Part shown: in pieces, positions 50,650-60,429 of the stretch
How the letters are laid out: every line of letters begins with the position of its first letter
Numbering within the stretch: the stretch's first letter is position 1
Assembly: GCA_947624255.1 (NCBI GenBank)
Contig: CANQJO010000007.1
Location: forward strand, 1 to 64,000
Direction: 5' to 3'
Length of the DNA stretch: 64,000 nt
Source: an uncultured Ruminococcus sp.
Lineage (GTDB): Bacteria; Bacillota; Clostridia; Oscillospirales; Ruminococcaceae
Position numbers and translations under genes: made by a program
The notes under the pieces: generated by a model
The model's input: the letters and a program-made list of their open reading frames with translations, nothing else
The model's database searches: none
Told to the model about the DNA's origin: nothing

Positions 50650-52398
50650 ATGCCCCGGAATGATGAATTTATTTACCGGCTGAGAAACGCTAATCCCATA
50701 GAAACCGTAATGGGATCATATGTACGTCTGATAAGACGCGGCAGGAATTACGTCTGCTCCTGCCCGTTCCACTCAGAGAAAACTCCATCGTGTACCGTTT
50801 TTACCGATACGCAGAATTTCTACTGCTTTGGCTGCGGCGCAGGCGGCGATGTCATCACATTTATCATGAAGATAGAAAATCTCGTCTTCACAGAGGCAGT
50901 GAACCTCCTTGCACAGCGTGCAGGCATTGAAGTCCCGAAATATGACTCCGCAGACAGCCGTCTCGCACAAAGGAAAACACGCATTTACGAGATGAACCGC
51001 CTTGCTGCCAATTTCTACTATAAAAACTTAATTAGCGGAAGCGATAAGTCGGGACTGCGGTACTTTGCCGAAAGAAAGCTCTCCCCTGCCGCTATAAAAA
51101 AATACGGTCTGGGATATGCCTCCGATTCATGGGACGAGCTGACAAATATGCTCCGCTCAAAAGGCTACTCGGAAGAGGAGATCATAGATGCGTGGCTTGC
51201 AGGGCGTTCCAAAAAGGGAAAACTTTTCGATATGTTCCGCAAAAGAGTAATGTTCCCCATAGTTGACCTGCGTGGAAATGTTATCGGATTCGGCGGAAGA
51301 GTGCTGGACGGCTCACAGCCGAAATATCTCAATACAGGTGCAACACCTGTATTTGACAAGGGTTCAAATCTGTTCTCTTTGAATTTTGCGAAATGCTCCG
51401 ATTCGAGCCGTATCATTCTATGCGAGGGCTATATGGACGTTATTGCCGTGAATCAGGCAGGATTTGAGAACGTCACCGCTACTCTCGGCACTGCTATAAC
51501 TCCCGATCAGGCAAGACTTCTGAGCCACTATGCTGATGAAGTCATAATCGCCTACGACAGCGACAGTGCCGGACAGAAAGCAACTCAGAAAGCAATAAAC
51601 CATTTCTCGGACGTTGGACTGCGCACAAGGATACTCCGTATGGAGGGCGCTAAGGATCCCGATGAATACATAAAAAAATTTGGTGCTGACCGTTTCGGAA
51701 TGCTCATTGACGGCTCGGCTGATGCCAATATTTTCTTGCTGGAAAGATGTGAAAACGGTCTTGACCTCAACACCGAAATGGGACGTGTCGAATTGCTGAA
51801 GCGTGTTTCAAATGTCCTTGCACAATTGGCATCTCCGCTGGAAAGGGAGGTATATATTTCCCGCACAGCAGAGAAATGCGACATCCCGTCAAGCGTTCTG
51901 AGAAGCCATATCGACGATATACTGAAAAAAAACGACCGCACTCAGAAAAAAAAGGAGTGGCAGAATATCAAGTCCTCTGTCACATTATCAGCAGACAGAC
52001 TTAATCCTCCGGCAGATTCTCAGCGGAAAGAATCAAAGGCAGAGGAGGAGATCATGTGTTTCCTGCTCAGACACCCGGAGGAATTCGCAATGACCGAGGA
52101 AAAAGCTCCGGCTGAAATATTTGTCACTCCGCTGAATAAAAAACTCTATGAGATACTGCTGAAAAGAATGAAAGAAAGCGAGTGCTTTTCTATATCTCTT
52201 CTTGCTGACGAATTATCCCCGGACGAAATGGGAAGAATAAGCGGAATAGAGGCAAAATACCGTGAGCTTACAATAAACAGCGATGTCCTCAGCGACTGTG
52301 CAAATGTTCTCAGGAACTGCAAAAAAAACAACAACGACGATCTGAGCGATGACGATCTCAGAAGTATTTTCAAATCAAAGACAGGTTCAAAAGTATAA
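50650..52398 (+). CDS. dnaG: DNA primase
   Basis: CPFHSEKTPSCTV...FYCFGCGAGGDVITF zinc finger; LCEGYMDVIAVNQAGF TOPRIM; AYDSDSAGQKA. Confidence 0.98.
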   Translation: MPRNDEFIYRLRNANPIETVMGSYVRLIRRGRNYVCSCPFHSEKTPSCTVFTDTQNFYCFGCGAGGDVITFIMKIENLVFTEAVNLLAQRAGIEVPKYDSADSRLAQRKTRIYEMNRLAANFYYKNLISGSDKSGLRYFAERKLSPAAIKKYGLGYASDSWDELTNMLRSKGYSEEEIIDAWLAGRSKKGKLFDMFRKRVMFPIVDLRGNVIGFGGRVLDGSQPKYLNTGATPVFDKGSNLFSLNFAKCSDSSRIILCEGYMDVIAVNQAGFENVTATLGTAITPDQARLLSHYADEVIIAYDSDSAGQKATQKAINHFSDVGLRTRILRMEGAKDPDEYIKKFGADRFGMLIDGSADANIFLLERCENGLDLNTEMGRVELLKRVSNVLAQLASPLEREVYISRTAEKCDIPSSVLRSHIDDILKKNDRTQKKKEWQNIKSSVTLSADRLNPPADSQRKESKAEEEIMCFLLRHPEEFAMTEEKAPAEIFVTPLNKKLYEILLKRMKESECFSISLLADELSPDEMGRISGIEAKYRELTINSDVLSDCANVLRNCKKNNNDDLSDDDLRSIFKSKTGSKV

Positions 52399-52434
52399 GA
52401 CGTTAAGCAGCCGATCCTGCAAGGAGGAATTTTT

Positions 52435-53517
52435 ATGGAAAATAAGAAAAAAACCATTGAGGCTCTCATCGAACAGGGAAAAGTCACCGGAAAACTCACT
52501 ACAAAAGAGATCACCGATGCACTGGAAGAGCTTGATTTCGACGTTGACCAGATCAATGCCTTCTATGACAACTGCGAAAGCCTGAATATCGAGATCGTTG
52601 AAGATATGAATATGGATGCCGACCTCAAGATCGGCATGGATTCCAACCTCACCGATGATCTTGAAATGGCACTTTCTACCGAGGGCATAGCTATTGACGA
52701 TCCCGTAAAGGTCTACCTCAAGGAGATCGGCCGTGTTCCGCTGCTCTCCACAGAGGAGGAGATCGAGCTGGCACAGCGTATGGTCAAGGGCGACACCTAT
52801 GCAAAAAACCGCCTCTGTGAAGCGAACCTCCGCCTTGTTGTAAGCATCGCAAAAAAATATGTCGGACGTGGTATGCAGTTCCTTGACCTCATTCAGGAGG
52901 GTAATCTCGGACTCCTCAAAGCAGTTGAAAAATTCGACTACACAAAAGGCTTTAAATTCTCAACATATGCGACTTGGTGGATACGTCAGGCTATAACCCG
53001 TGCTATTGCCGATCAGGCGAGAACGATCCGTATCCCCGTACACATGGTAGAAACCATTACCAAAGTGAAAAAGATCTCAAGTCAGCTTCTTCATGAAAAC
53101 GGTCATGATCCAAGCCCTGAGGAGATCGCCGAAAAGATCAATATGCCCGTGGATAAGGTTCGTGAGATAATGCGTGTGGCTCAGGATCCCGTTTCTCTTG
53201 AAACACCTATCGGCGAGGAGGAGGACAGTCACCTCGGAGATTTTATTCCCGATGACGATGCTCCCGCTCCGGCAGAGGCAGCCTCACATACACTCCTGCG
53301 TGAACAGCTCAACGAGGTTTTAGCTACTCTCACTGACCGTGAGGCAAAGGTTCTTAAACTGAGATTCGGTCTGGAGGACGGAAAATCCCGCACTCTTGAA
53401 GAGGTCGGACAGCGTTTCGATGTAACACGGGAGAGGATACGTCAGATCGAAGCCAAGGCTCTCAGAAAGCTCCGTCACCCCAGCAGAAGCAAAAAAGTAA
53501 AGGATTTTCTCGATTGA
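52435..53517 (+). CDS. rpoD: Primary sigma factor RpoD/SigA
   Basis: [85 protein letters not shown]. Confidence 0.98.
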   Translation: MENKKKTIEALIEQGKVTGKLTTKEITDALEELDFDVDQINAFYDNCESLNIEIVEDMNMDADLKIGMDSNLTDDLEMALSTEGIAIDDPVKVYLKEIGRVPLLSTEEEIELAQRMVKGDTYAKNRLCEANLRLVVSIAKKYVGRGMQFLDLIQEGNLGLLKAVEKFDYTKGFKFSTYATWWIRQAITRAIADQARTIRIPVHMVETITKVKKISSQLLHENGHDPSPEEIAEKINMPVDKVREIMRVAQDPVSLETPIGEEEDSHLGDFIPDDDAPAPAEAASHTLLREQLNEVLATLTDREAKVLKLRFGLEDGKSRTLEEVGQRFDVTRERIRQIEAKALRKLRHPSRSKKVKDFLD

Positions 53518-53543
53518 TATTGAATTTCTGAGTTTTAACCATA

Positions 53544-53577
53544 GCTGCGGCGAATATTTTCGCCGCAGCTTATTTTG
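53544..53577 (+). terminator. rpoD terminator
   Basis: Perfect 11-bp stem GCTGCGGCGAA-TATT-TTCGCCGCAGC then TTATTTT. Confidence 0.85.
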
Positions 53578-53580
53578 TAT

Positions 53581-53609
53581 TTGACAAAAATTACGTTATG
53601 ATGTATAAT
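53581..53609 (+). promoter_or_regulatory. Consensus promoter of the EAL/solenoid gene
   Basis: TTGACA, 17-nt spacer, TATAAT. Confidence 0.85.
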
Positions 53610-53693
53610 ATTTATGAGTACGGTTTTTCTGCATACCGTCAATTGCAGATCCGCAGATCCGGTTTTGATACTGATGCGGAATATGGAGCAACA

Positions 53694-56432
53694 ATGAGTA
53701 TCTTCAACTTTGACAAAAATCCCCCGGAGCTGAGCCGTGACTGGAAAGTATTTCAGCAGTTTGTGGGCAATATCGGTGCTTTCACATATATTGCCAAGGA
53801 TAAAGCTGCCTATTTTGATGAAGCTGCCTGCCGTATGCTTTGCTGCCACAGCGAAAAGCTCAACGAATTTGAGTTTTTCAATCTCCTTGAAAAAATATCA
53901 AAATCACCCGTTGAAGGCCAGAAGCATATCTACCGCTTTAACGAAAACAGCACAACAAAATATATCAAAATGAATATCTACGAAAGCAGCGATGAATGGC
54001 TCGGATTTATTCAGGATTTCACACGCCAATTCTCGGCAGCAGACAATGAGAATAATTTTATGGAATACGACCCGGTAACGAGACTTCCCTCTTTTCCGTC
54101 ATTCTCTCAGGTGATAAAGAAAATTCTGCCGGAGGTCGAAAGCTGCTGCCTTGCAACGCTCTACATCAACGGTATAGACAAGCTCGGTTCATACCTTACC
54201 GTAGACAACACCAACAACTGCATTACCTCTGTGGCTGAGGCATTGAAGAGTTTCACCGGCGATAATGTCATCATAGGCTCAAAATCAAATTATGAGATAT
54301 GCGTATTCTTCAGAAACTGCGATAAAATGAGTGTTTACAATACCCTTAACAGTATGGACGAGGCAGTCCGGAGCTGTGTTCTCACCGATGATTTCGGCGA
54401 AATAATAGATATCTCCGATAAGGGGCAGCTCAGTCTCTCTATCGGCTGCGCATCATATCCGAAAGACGCATCTGATTTCAATATGCTTGTGAATTACTCC
54501 GAATTTGCACTGTACGAGGTACGCTCTGATAAACGCAGCGTAATAAACCGGTTCTCCGAGGAGAACTACATCCGTGAAAAGGACTCCTACAGAAATGCTC
54601 AGCTGTTTTCACGCATAATTCTTGAAAACCTCCTTACATATTACGTTCAGCCCATCGTTGAGACACGTACCGGCGAGATCGTCGCATATGAGGCTCTCAT
54701 GAGAACTACGGGCGATATAAAAATGACTCCCACGCAGATACTGAAGATCGCACAGGAGCATAACAATCTCTATGCTATCGAACAGCTCACATTTTTCAAT
54801 ACGCTGAAGCTCCTCAGTGATAATCAGCACATTTTTGAGAATAAAAAACTCTTTATAAACTGCATGACAAATGCGCTCCTTTCTGATGACGACTTCAATG
54901 ACTTGTATCTCACATTCGGCGAGCTTATAGAAAAAACCGTCATTGAGATCGTCGAGGACAATGATGCATCTGCCGCTGATCTGGAAATTCTGAAAAAACG
55001 CTGCGGTCTGACGCACGCTCAGCTTGCTATTGACGATTACGGCACAGGATATTCCAACACCTCAAACCTGCTGAAATACTCGCCGGATTACGTAAAGATC
55101 GACCGTTCGCTCATCAGCGATATCCATAACGATATGAAAAAACAGCAGCTTGTGGCATCGGTCATAGAATTCTGCCACGACAATCAGATACAATCCCTTG
55201 CCGAGGGCGTTGAGACAGCACACGAGCTGAAAACCGTTATACGTCTGGGAGTTGACCTCATTCAGGGATATTATACCTCAAAGCCAAAGCCGCTCTTCCT
55301 CAACAGCATCGCCGGAGACATAAAGGACGAGATCATCAGAACGAATCTCGAAACACGTCCCGACGGTATGAGAAAGATCTACAGCTCAAGAAACGATACC
55401 GAAATAGATATCGTTCAGCTTGCTCTTGAAAAATATACCGATATCCACGTTTATCAGAGTAAGCTCACTATTGTGGGCGATCCCGATCAGGCTGTGAAGA
55501 TGAATATTTCCGTCATGGATAATCATAGCTGCGAGATCACGCTCAAAAACGTCAATATCATCAGCAGCAACAGCAAGCCCACTATCTCAGTCGGAGAATA
55601 CGCCCGTCTGGTGCTTAATGTTGTCAAAACAAACAAGCTGAGCTACTCCGGTATCTATGTTCCCATGGGATCACAGTTTGAACTCACCGGAAAAGGAAGC
55701 CTCTCCATTGACTGTTATGCCTCCGAGGGCATAGGCATCGGAAATGACTACGATCACGGCTATGGCGATATCACTATAAATATGTCAGGCAGCCTTGAAA
55801 TGATCTCAAACAGCGATGACACGCTCTGCATCGGCGGAGGCTACAATAACGATGAATCTGAAATAAAGCTCCTCTCGGGCAATGTTGATATCTCAATGTA
55901 TGCTCACAATGGTCTTGCTATCGGAAGCTTCAACGGCGGTGCAATAATAGATATCTCTGAAAACTGTAAGCTGAATATGATGGTATCCGGAATAAAGGTC
56001 GCTGCTATCGGCTGCTGCACCGGAGAGGCAAATATAACTTCTGCCGCTGATATTGTTATGTCCTGCTCAGGAGCTCAGGCTCTCGGTATCGGAGTTATGG
56101 ACGAGGGAGAGGGCAATATCCTCATAAAAAAAGGCAAGATAAGAATAAAAACACGTTCTGCAAAGCAATCCTGCATCGGCACTTCCGGAGGCGTTATGAA
56201 TATCAAGATCAAGAATGCGGACATCGCTGTAGATTCCGAAGGTGACGAAGTGACCTGCATCGGCGATCCGAAAGGCGGCGGCAGCATTTCTATCATAGAT
56301 TCTGCCGTGAATATGAGTATTCTCGCCGGAACACCGATCGACCTCTCAGCAGGATCAAATGAGGTACAGATAAAAAATTCCTCTGTAAACTCAATAATAA
56401 ATAATAAAAAAATAACCCATAACAATAATTAA
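53694..56432 (+). CDS. EAL-domain protein with degenerate GGDEF and C-terminal beta-solenoid-like GIG-repeat region
   Basis: VAYEALMRTTG, DDYGTGYSNTSNLLKYSPDYVKIDRSLI (EAL); C-terminal repeats GIGIGNDYDHGYGDITI / LCIGGGYNNDESEIKL / LAIGSFNGGAIIDI. Start moved from 53598, which lies inside the promoter, to ATG 53694 behind GGAG. Confidence 0.88.
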   Translation: MSIFNFDKNPPELSRDWKVFQQFVGNIGAFTYIAKDKAAYFDEAACRMLCCHSEKLNEFEFFNLLEKISKSPVEGQKHIYRFNENSTTKYIKMNIYESSDEWLGFIQDFTRQFSAADNENNFMEYDPVTRLPSFPSFSQVIKKILPEVESCCLATLYINGIDKLGSYLTVDNTNNCITSVAEALKSFTGDNVIIGSKSNYEICVFFRNCDKMSVYNTLNSMDEAVRSCVLTDDFGEIIDISDKGQLSLSIGCASYPKDASDFNMLVNYSEFALYEVRSDKRSVINRFSEENYIREKDSYRNAQLFSRIILENLLTYYVQPIVETRTGEIVAYEALMRTTGDIKMTPTQILKIAQEHNNLYAIEQLTFFNTLKLLSDNQHIFENKKLFINCMTNALLSDDDFNDLYLTFGELIEKTVIEIVEDNDASAADLEILKKRCGLTHAQLAIDDYGTGYSNTSNLLKYSPDYVKIDRSLISDIHNDMKKQQLVASVIEFCHDNQIQSLAEGVETAHELKTVIRLGVDLIQGYYTSKPKPLFLNSIAGDIKDEIIRTNLETRPDGMRKIYSSRNDTEIDIVQLALEKYTDIHVYQSKLTIVGDPDQAVKMNISVMDNHSCEITLKNVNIISSNSKPTISVGEYARLVLNVVKTNKLSYSGIYVPMGSQFELTGKGSLSIDCYASEGIGIGNDYDHGYGDITINMSGSLEMISNSDDTLCIGGGYNNDESEIKLLSGNVDISMYAHNGLAIGSFNGGAIIDISENCKLNMMVSGIKVAAIGCCTGEANITSAADIVMSCSGAQALGIGVMDEGEGNILIKKGKIRIKTRSAKQSCIGTSGGVMNIKIKNADIAVDSEGDEVTCIGDPKGGGSISIIDSAVNMSILAGTPIDLSAGSNEVQIKNSSVNSIINNKKITHNNN

Positions 56433-56448
56433 AAAGGCTGGTAATAAT

Positions 56449-57543
56449 ATGAAATTAGGCATGGTAGGACTCCCGAATGTGGGCAAGAGCACACTTTTCA
56501 ATGCACTGACAAATGCCGGAGCAGAATCGGCAAACTATCCATTCTGCACTATTGAGAAAAATGTGGGCATCGTTTCTGTTCCCGATGAGCGTCTTGATAA
56601 GCTCGCTGAAATGTATGACCCCGATAAATTTACTCCCGCAACTCTTGAATTTGTGGATATCGCCGGACTCGTCCGTGGTGCATCAAAGGGCGAGGGACTG
56701 GGCAATAAGTTCCTTGCGGATATCCGTGAGGTCGATGCGATCGTTCATGTTGTGCGCTGTTTTGACGATCCAAATATTATCCACGTTGACGGGAGCATTG
56801 ATCCTCTCAGAGATATCGAGACTATTGATCTGGAGCTGATCTTCTCTGACGTTGAGATCGTGGAGCGCCGTCTTGACAGAGCAAAAAAGGCTGCCAAGGG
56901 AGATAAGAAATATCTTGCGGAAACAGATCTTCTCGAACGTCTGAAATCTCATCTTGAAGACGGACATTCCGCAAGATCGTTTGACTTCACCGATGACGAG
57001 CGTGACATGATAAAGGACGCTCCTCTGCTTTCGGCAAAGCCTGTGATCTATGCCGCAAACCTCAGCGAAGAAGACTTCACCAACAACATAGATACAAATG
57101 AGAATCTCAGAAAAGTCCGTGAACACGCCGAAAAAGACCGCTCAGCCGTTCTTCCGATATGCGCTCAGATAGAGGCTGAGATCTCCGATATGAGTGAGGA
57201 GGACAAGCAGATGTTCCTCGGTGAACTGGGACTTGAGGTCTCGGGACTTAACCGCATAATCAAGGAGGGATATGCACTTCTCGGACTGATCTCCTACCTG
57301 ACCGCAGGCAAACAGGAGGTCAGGGCATGGACTATCACCAAGGGAACAAAAGCTCCGCAGGCTGCCGGAAAGATACACACCGATTTTGAGAAGGGCTTTA
57401 TATGTGCGGAGGTCATTTCGTTTGACGATCTTATGAGCTGCGGCAGTATGACTGCTGCCAAGGAAAAAGGACTTGTACGTCTCGAGGGCAAGGATTACGT
57501 GATGCAGGACGGCGATATAGTGCTGTTCAGGTTCAATGTATGA
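56449..57543 (+). CDS. ychF: Redox-regulated ATPase YchF
   Basis: MKLGMVGLPNVGKSTLFNALTNAGAESANYPFCTIEKNVG. Confidence 0.98.
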   Translation: MKLGMVGLPNVGKSTLFNALTNAGAESANYPFCTIEKNVGIVSVPDERLDKLAEMYDPDKFTPATLEFVDIAGLVRGASKGEGLGNKFLADIREVDAIVHVVRCFDDPNIIHVDGSIDPLRDIETIDLELIFSDVEIVERRLDRAKKAAKGDKKYLAETDLLERLKSHLEDGHSARSFDFTDDERDMIKDAPLLSAKPVIYAANLSEEDFTNNIDTNENLRKVREHAEKDRSAVLPICAQIEAEISDMSEEDKQMFLGELGLEVSGLNRIIKEGYALLGLISYLTAGKQEVRAWTITKGTKAPQAAGKIHTDFEKGFICAEVISFDDLMSCGSMTAAKEKGLVRLEGKDYVMQDGDIVLFRFNV

Positions 57544-57577
57544 TGAATACGTAAAAATTCAGAAATATCGCAATAAA

Positions 57578-57606
57578 AATGGACGGCTCAGCTCCGTCCA
57601 TTCTTT
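57578..57606. terminator. Bidirectional terminator between ychF and the GH105 gene; stem overlaps the GH105 3' end
   Basis: AATGGACGG-ctcagct-CCGTCCATT with flanking T/A runs. Confidence 0.7.
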
Positions 57607-58724
57607 ATGTATTCAGTGTAAGCCATTATCAGCGGAGCTATACCTTTTCCGTCATTTGTGACGACTTTTTCGCCGAGATAATATCCGGCAGAGCCGTCAC
57701 GCTGTGCAGATCCGCCAAGACCTGCCGTGAGACAGATGTTTCCAAGCACAGGAGCATCATTTTCCCTCAGCTCAACGTATTTCTCCGATACAGTCAGGAG
57801 CGCACTTCTGCCCGATGCAGCGATATCCGCACCGACAGCACCGAGCCGATATGCTTTCATTGCCGCATATGCAAAAAGCAGCGTACCGCTTGTTTCAACA
57901 TAATTTTTGGGGAGCTTTGTTTTCGCCGGAAGCTGCATAAGCAGATCATCCGATGTCATACAACGAGACAGCGCAGTAAGCAGCTCGCAAAGCATTTCAC
58001 AGCAGAACTCCCTTGCCGTTCCCTTTGGTGTAAAATCAAGGATATCGGCAATTGCCGCACAAAGCCAGCCCATAGAGCGCAGCCAGAACTCTCCCGAAAG
58101 ACCTGTCCGCTTGTCTGCCCAAGGCATGGAGCGAGACTCATCATAGCCGTGATAATATAATCCCTTGCCGGGATCACGCATCAGCCGGCGGATATTTTCA
58201 AGCTGACGGATAACATCGCTCATCATGTCTTTCCCGGAGATCATACCGTACTCCGCCATGAACGGGAATACCATATATGAACCGTCAAGCCATATCTGAT
58301 GCGGATATATCTCCTTATGCCGGAAGCTGCCGCAGTTAAGGCGAGGCTGTTCTTCAAGGTGTGAGGCAAGTATCTCCACTGCTCTTTCAAAGCGTCTGTC
58401 GGCAGATCTGAAGAAAATCAGATTTTTTGCACCGTTAAAATTATCAAGATTATGATCCGCATAATTCATCGTTAAGATATCTCCGTCCGGAGAAACGTAA
58501 TATTTAAGAAAATCAGCGGCATATGCCAAAAGCCGGTCATCTCCGCTGACCTCGTGAAGCATGGTGACAGCTTTTATCATGCAGTTGTCGATGTAATTCC
58601 AGCGGGGAGGTCTGCCGAAGATCATATTCTCTTTGTTCCAGAGAGGCTTTCCGGGCGCAGAGGGCAGGACAAGCATCTCAATATACGCTTTAACGATCGT
58701 TTCAAGTCTTTCCGTATCAGTCAT
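57588..58724 (-). CDS. GH105/GH88-type unsaturated uronyl/rhamnogalacturonyl hydrolase
   Basis: HQIWLDGSYMVFPFMAEYG; SGEFWLRSMGWLCAAIADIL; located in a sugar ABC transporter operon. Confidence 0.85.
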   Translation of the reverse strand: MTDTERLETIVKAYIEMLVLPSAPGKPLWNKENMIFGRPPRWNYIDNCMIKAVTMLHEVSGDDRLLAYAADFLKYYVSPDGDILTMNYADHNLDNFNGAKNLIFFRSADRRFERAVEILASHLEEQPRLNCGSFRHKEIYPHQIWLDGSYMVFPFMAEYGMISGKDMMSDVIRQLENIRRLMRDPGKGLYYHGYDESRSMPWADKRTGLSGEFWLRSMGWLCAAIADILDFTPKGTAREFCCEMLCELLTALSRCMTSDDLLMQLPAKTKLPKNYVETSGTLLFAYAAMKAYRLGAVGADIAASGRSALLTVSEKYVELRENDAPVLGNICLTAGLGGSAQRDGSAGYYLGEKVVTNDGKGIAPLIMAYTEYIKNGRS

Positions 58725-59548
58725 CCCGATATACCTCCTGAAGTGATACTATTGATGAATTTTTTCTGTGCAAGAGCAAAAACTGCAATTGAGGGGATAA
58801 GTCCTATCACGGACATTGCTATGATCTTCCCCTGTTCGTAACCCTGTCCGGTGCTGTCAACAGAGAGTCTCAATGCAAGTGAAAGCGGATAGTTCTCAAC
58901 GGACTGTATCATTATCAACGGCTGCAGAAATTCATTCATCGTCCGGAGAAATGTAAACACGGCGATCGTCACCACTGCCGGCTGTATACACGGCAAAAGT
59001 ATGTATACGAGTGCTTTTATCGAGCCGCAGCCGTCAATGCGTGCCGCCTCGTCCATTTCAACGGGAATGCTCCTGAAAAAGCGAATGAGTATGAACACGA
59101 ACATTCCCTCGCAGGCAAACAGCCACGGAACAGTCAGCGGAATATACGTATCGAGCAAGTGCAGCCTGCTCCACATAAAATATGACGGCATTATCGTTAC
59201 TATGGAGGGCATGAACATTCCTATCATAAGCAGGGCATAGAAAAATCTCTTGAACGGAAAATCAAACCTTGCAAAGCCGTATGCCACCACTACCGATGAA
59301 ATTAAAGCAAAGACCGTCCGGGGAATTATTATCCCGAATGTATTGAGAAAATAATGTCCCATTGTGTATGGTGTCACCGTCTGCCATGCGTTTCGGTACA
59401 CCTGTAGGTCTATACTCCGGGGAATAAACCACACTGACGAAAATATCTCCTCATTTGTCTTGAATGACGCTCCCACCAGCCATAGGAGAGGATACAGCAT
59501 AATTATCACTCCTGCTGAAAGGATCAGATATATGGGGAGCTTTTTCAT
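58721..59548 (-). CDS. Carbohydrate ABC transporter permease (MalG-like)
   Basis: EMDEAARIDGCGSIKALVYILLPCIQPAV (EAA loop). Confidence 0.93.
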   Translation of the reverse strand: MKKLPIYLILSAGVIIMLYPLLWLVGASFKTNEEIFSSVWFIPRSIDLQVYRNAWQTVTPYTMGHYFLNTFGIIIPRTVFALISSVVVAYGFARFDFPFKRFFYALLMIGMFMPSIVTIMPSYFMWSRLHLLDTYIPLTVPWLFACEGMFVFILIRFFRSIPVEMDEAARIDGCGSIKALVYILLPCIQPAVVTIAVFTFLRTMNEFLQPLIMIQSVENYPLSLALRLSVDSTGQGYEQGKIIAMSVIGLIPSIAVFALAQKKFINSITSGGISG

Positions 59549-60429
59549 TTTCTCTCACCTCTGCTTACAAGATGCATTACTCCCACCACAACAGCTATCA
59601 TCACAAAAAGCACCCATGATACTGCGTTTGCATATCCTGCATTGTGATATGTGAACATTTCGTCGTAGATGAGCATTCCCACAGTGTATGTGCTTCTGAG
59701 CGGTCCGCCTCCCGTTATCATGTAAGGAGCGTTGAACTCCTGAAGCGCAGAAATGGTCTGTAGTACAAGATTTATGAACATTACTCCACGAAGCTGCGGA
59801 AGCGTTATATGTAAAAATCCTCTCCAAAAGCCGCAGCCGTCAACACGTGCAGCCTCATACTGCTCTGTGGGGATATCACGAAGTGCGGTAAGAAATATCA
59901 GCATAGTTGAGCCGAACTCCCACAGCCGCAGCAGTACCAATATGAACAGTGCATTATTTGGACTGCCGTACCAGCTCACGGGCGAGAGACCGATCATTTC
60001 AAGGAATTGGTCGACAAGTCCGTTTGCAGTGAAAAGATACTGCCACATTATCACCACCGAGAGATTTGCTCCCAAAATGGATGGTATGTAGAATATTGTC
60101 CTGTAAACGCCCATGCCTTTTATTTCCGCATTCAGCAGAAGCGCTGTCATGAGCGATACAACAAGTTTCAGCGGTACGAGTATCAGCGCATATTTCAGCG
60201 TGACTTTCACTGCTTTGATAAATCTGTCATCGGCAGACATTTTTCTGAAATTATCCGCTCCGATAAATTCCGGAGCGTGTATGCCGTCGTAATCGGTAAG
60301 TCCCAGAGCAAATGAGCAAATGAACGGATAAAGTGTAAACAGCAGAAATCCCACTATAAACGGCGATATGAGAAGCAGTCCCGTAAATCTGCTCACTCCT
60401 ACGGGATTATTGTATCTGCGTGCTTTCAT
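59545..60429 (-). CDS. Carbohydrate ABC transporter permease (MalF-like)
   Basis: EQYEAARVDGCGFWRGFLHITLPQLRGVMF (EAA loop). Confidence 0.93.
   Translation of the reverse strand: MKARRYNNPVGVSRFTGLLLISPFIVGFLLFTLYPFICSFALGLTDYDGIHAPEFIGADNFRKMSADDRFIKAVKVTLKYALILVPLKLVVSLMTALLLNAEIKGMGVYRTIFYIPSILGANLSVVIMWQYLFTANGLVDQFLEMIGLSPVSWYGSPNNALFILVLLRLWEFGSTMLIFLTALRDIPTEQYEAARVDGCGFWRGFLHITLPQLRGVMFINLVLQTISALQEFNAPYMITGGGPLRSTYTVGMLIYDEMFTYHNAGYANAVSWVLFVMIAVVVGVMHLVSRGERK

Noticed and set aside
53598-53693. Upstream start for the EAL/solenoid protein
   Set aside because: The ATG at 53598 lies between the -35 and -10 elements, so it cannot be in the transcript from that promoter; ATG 53694 is preferred.
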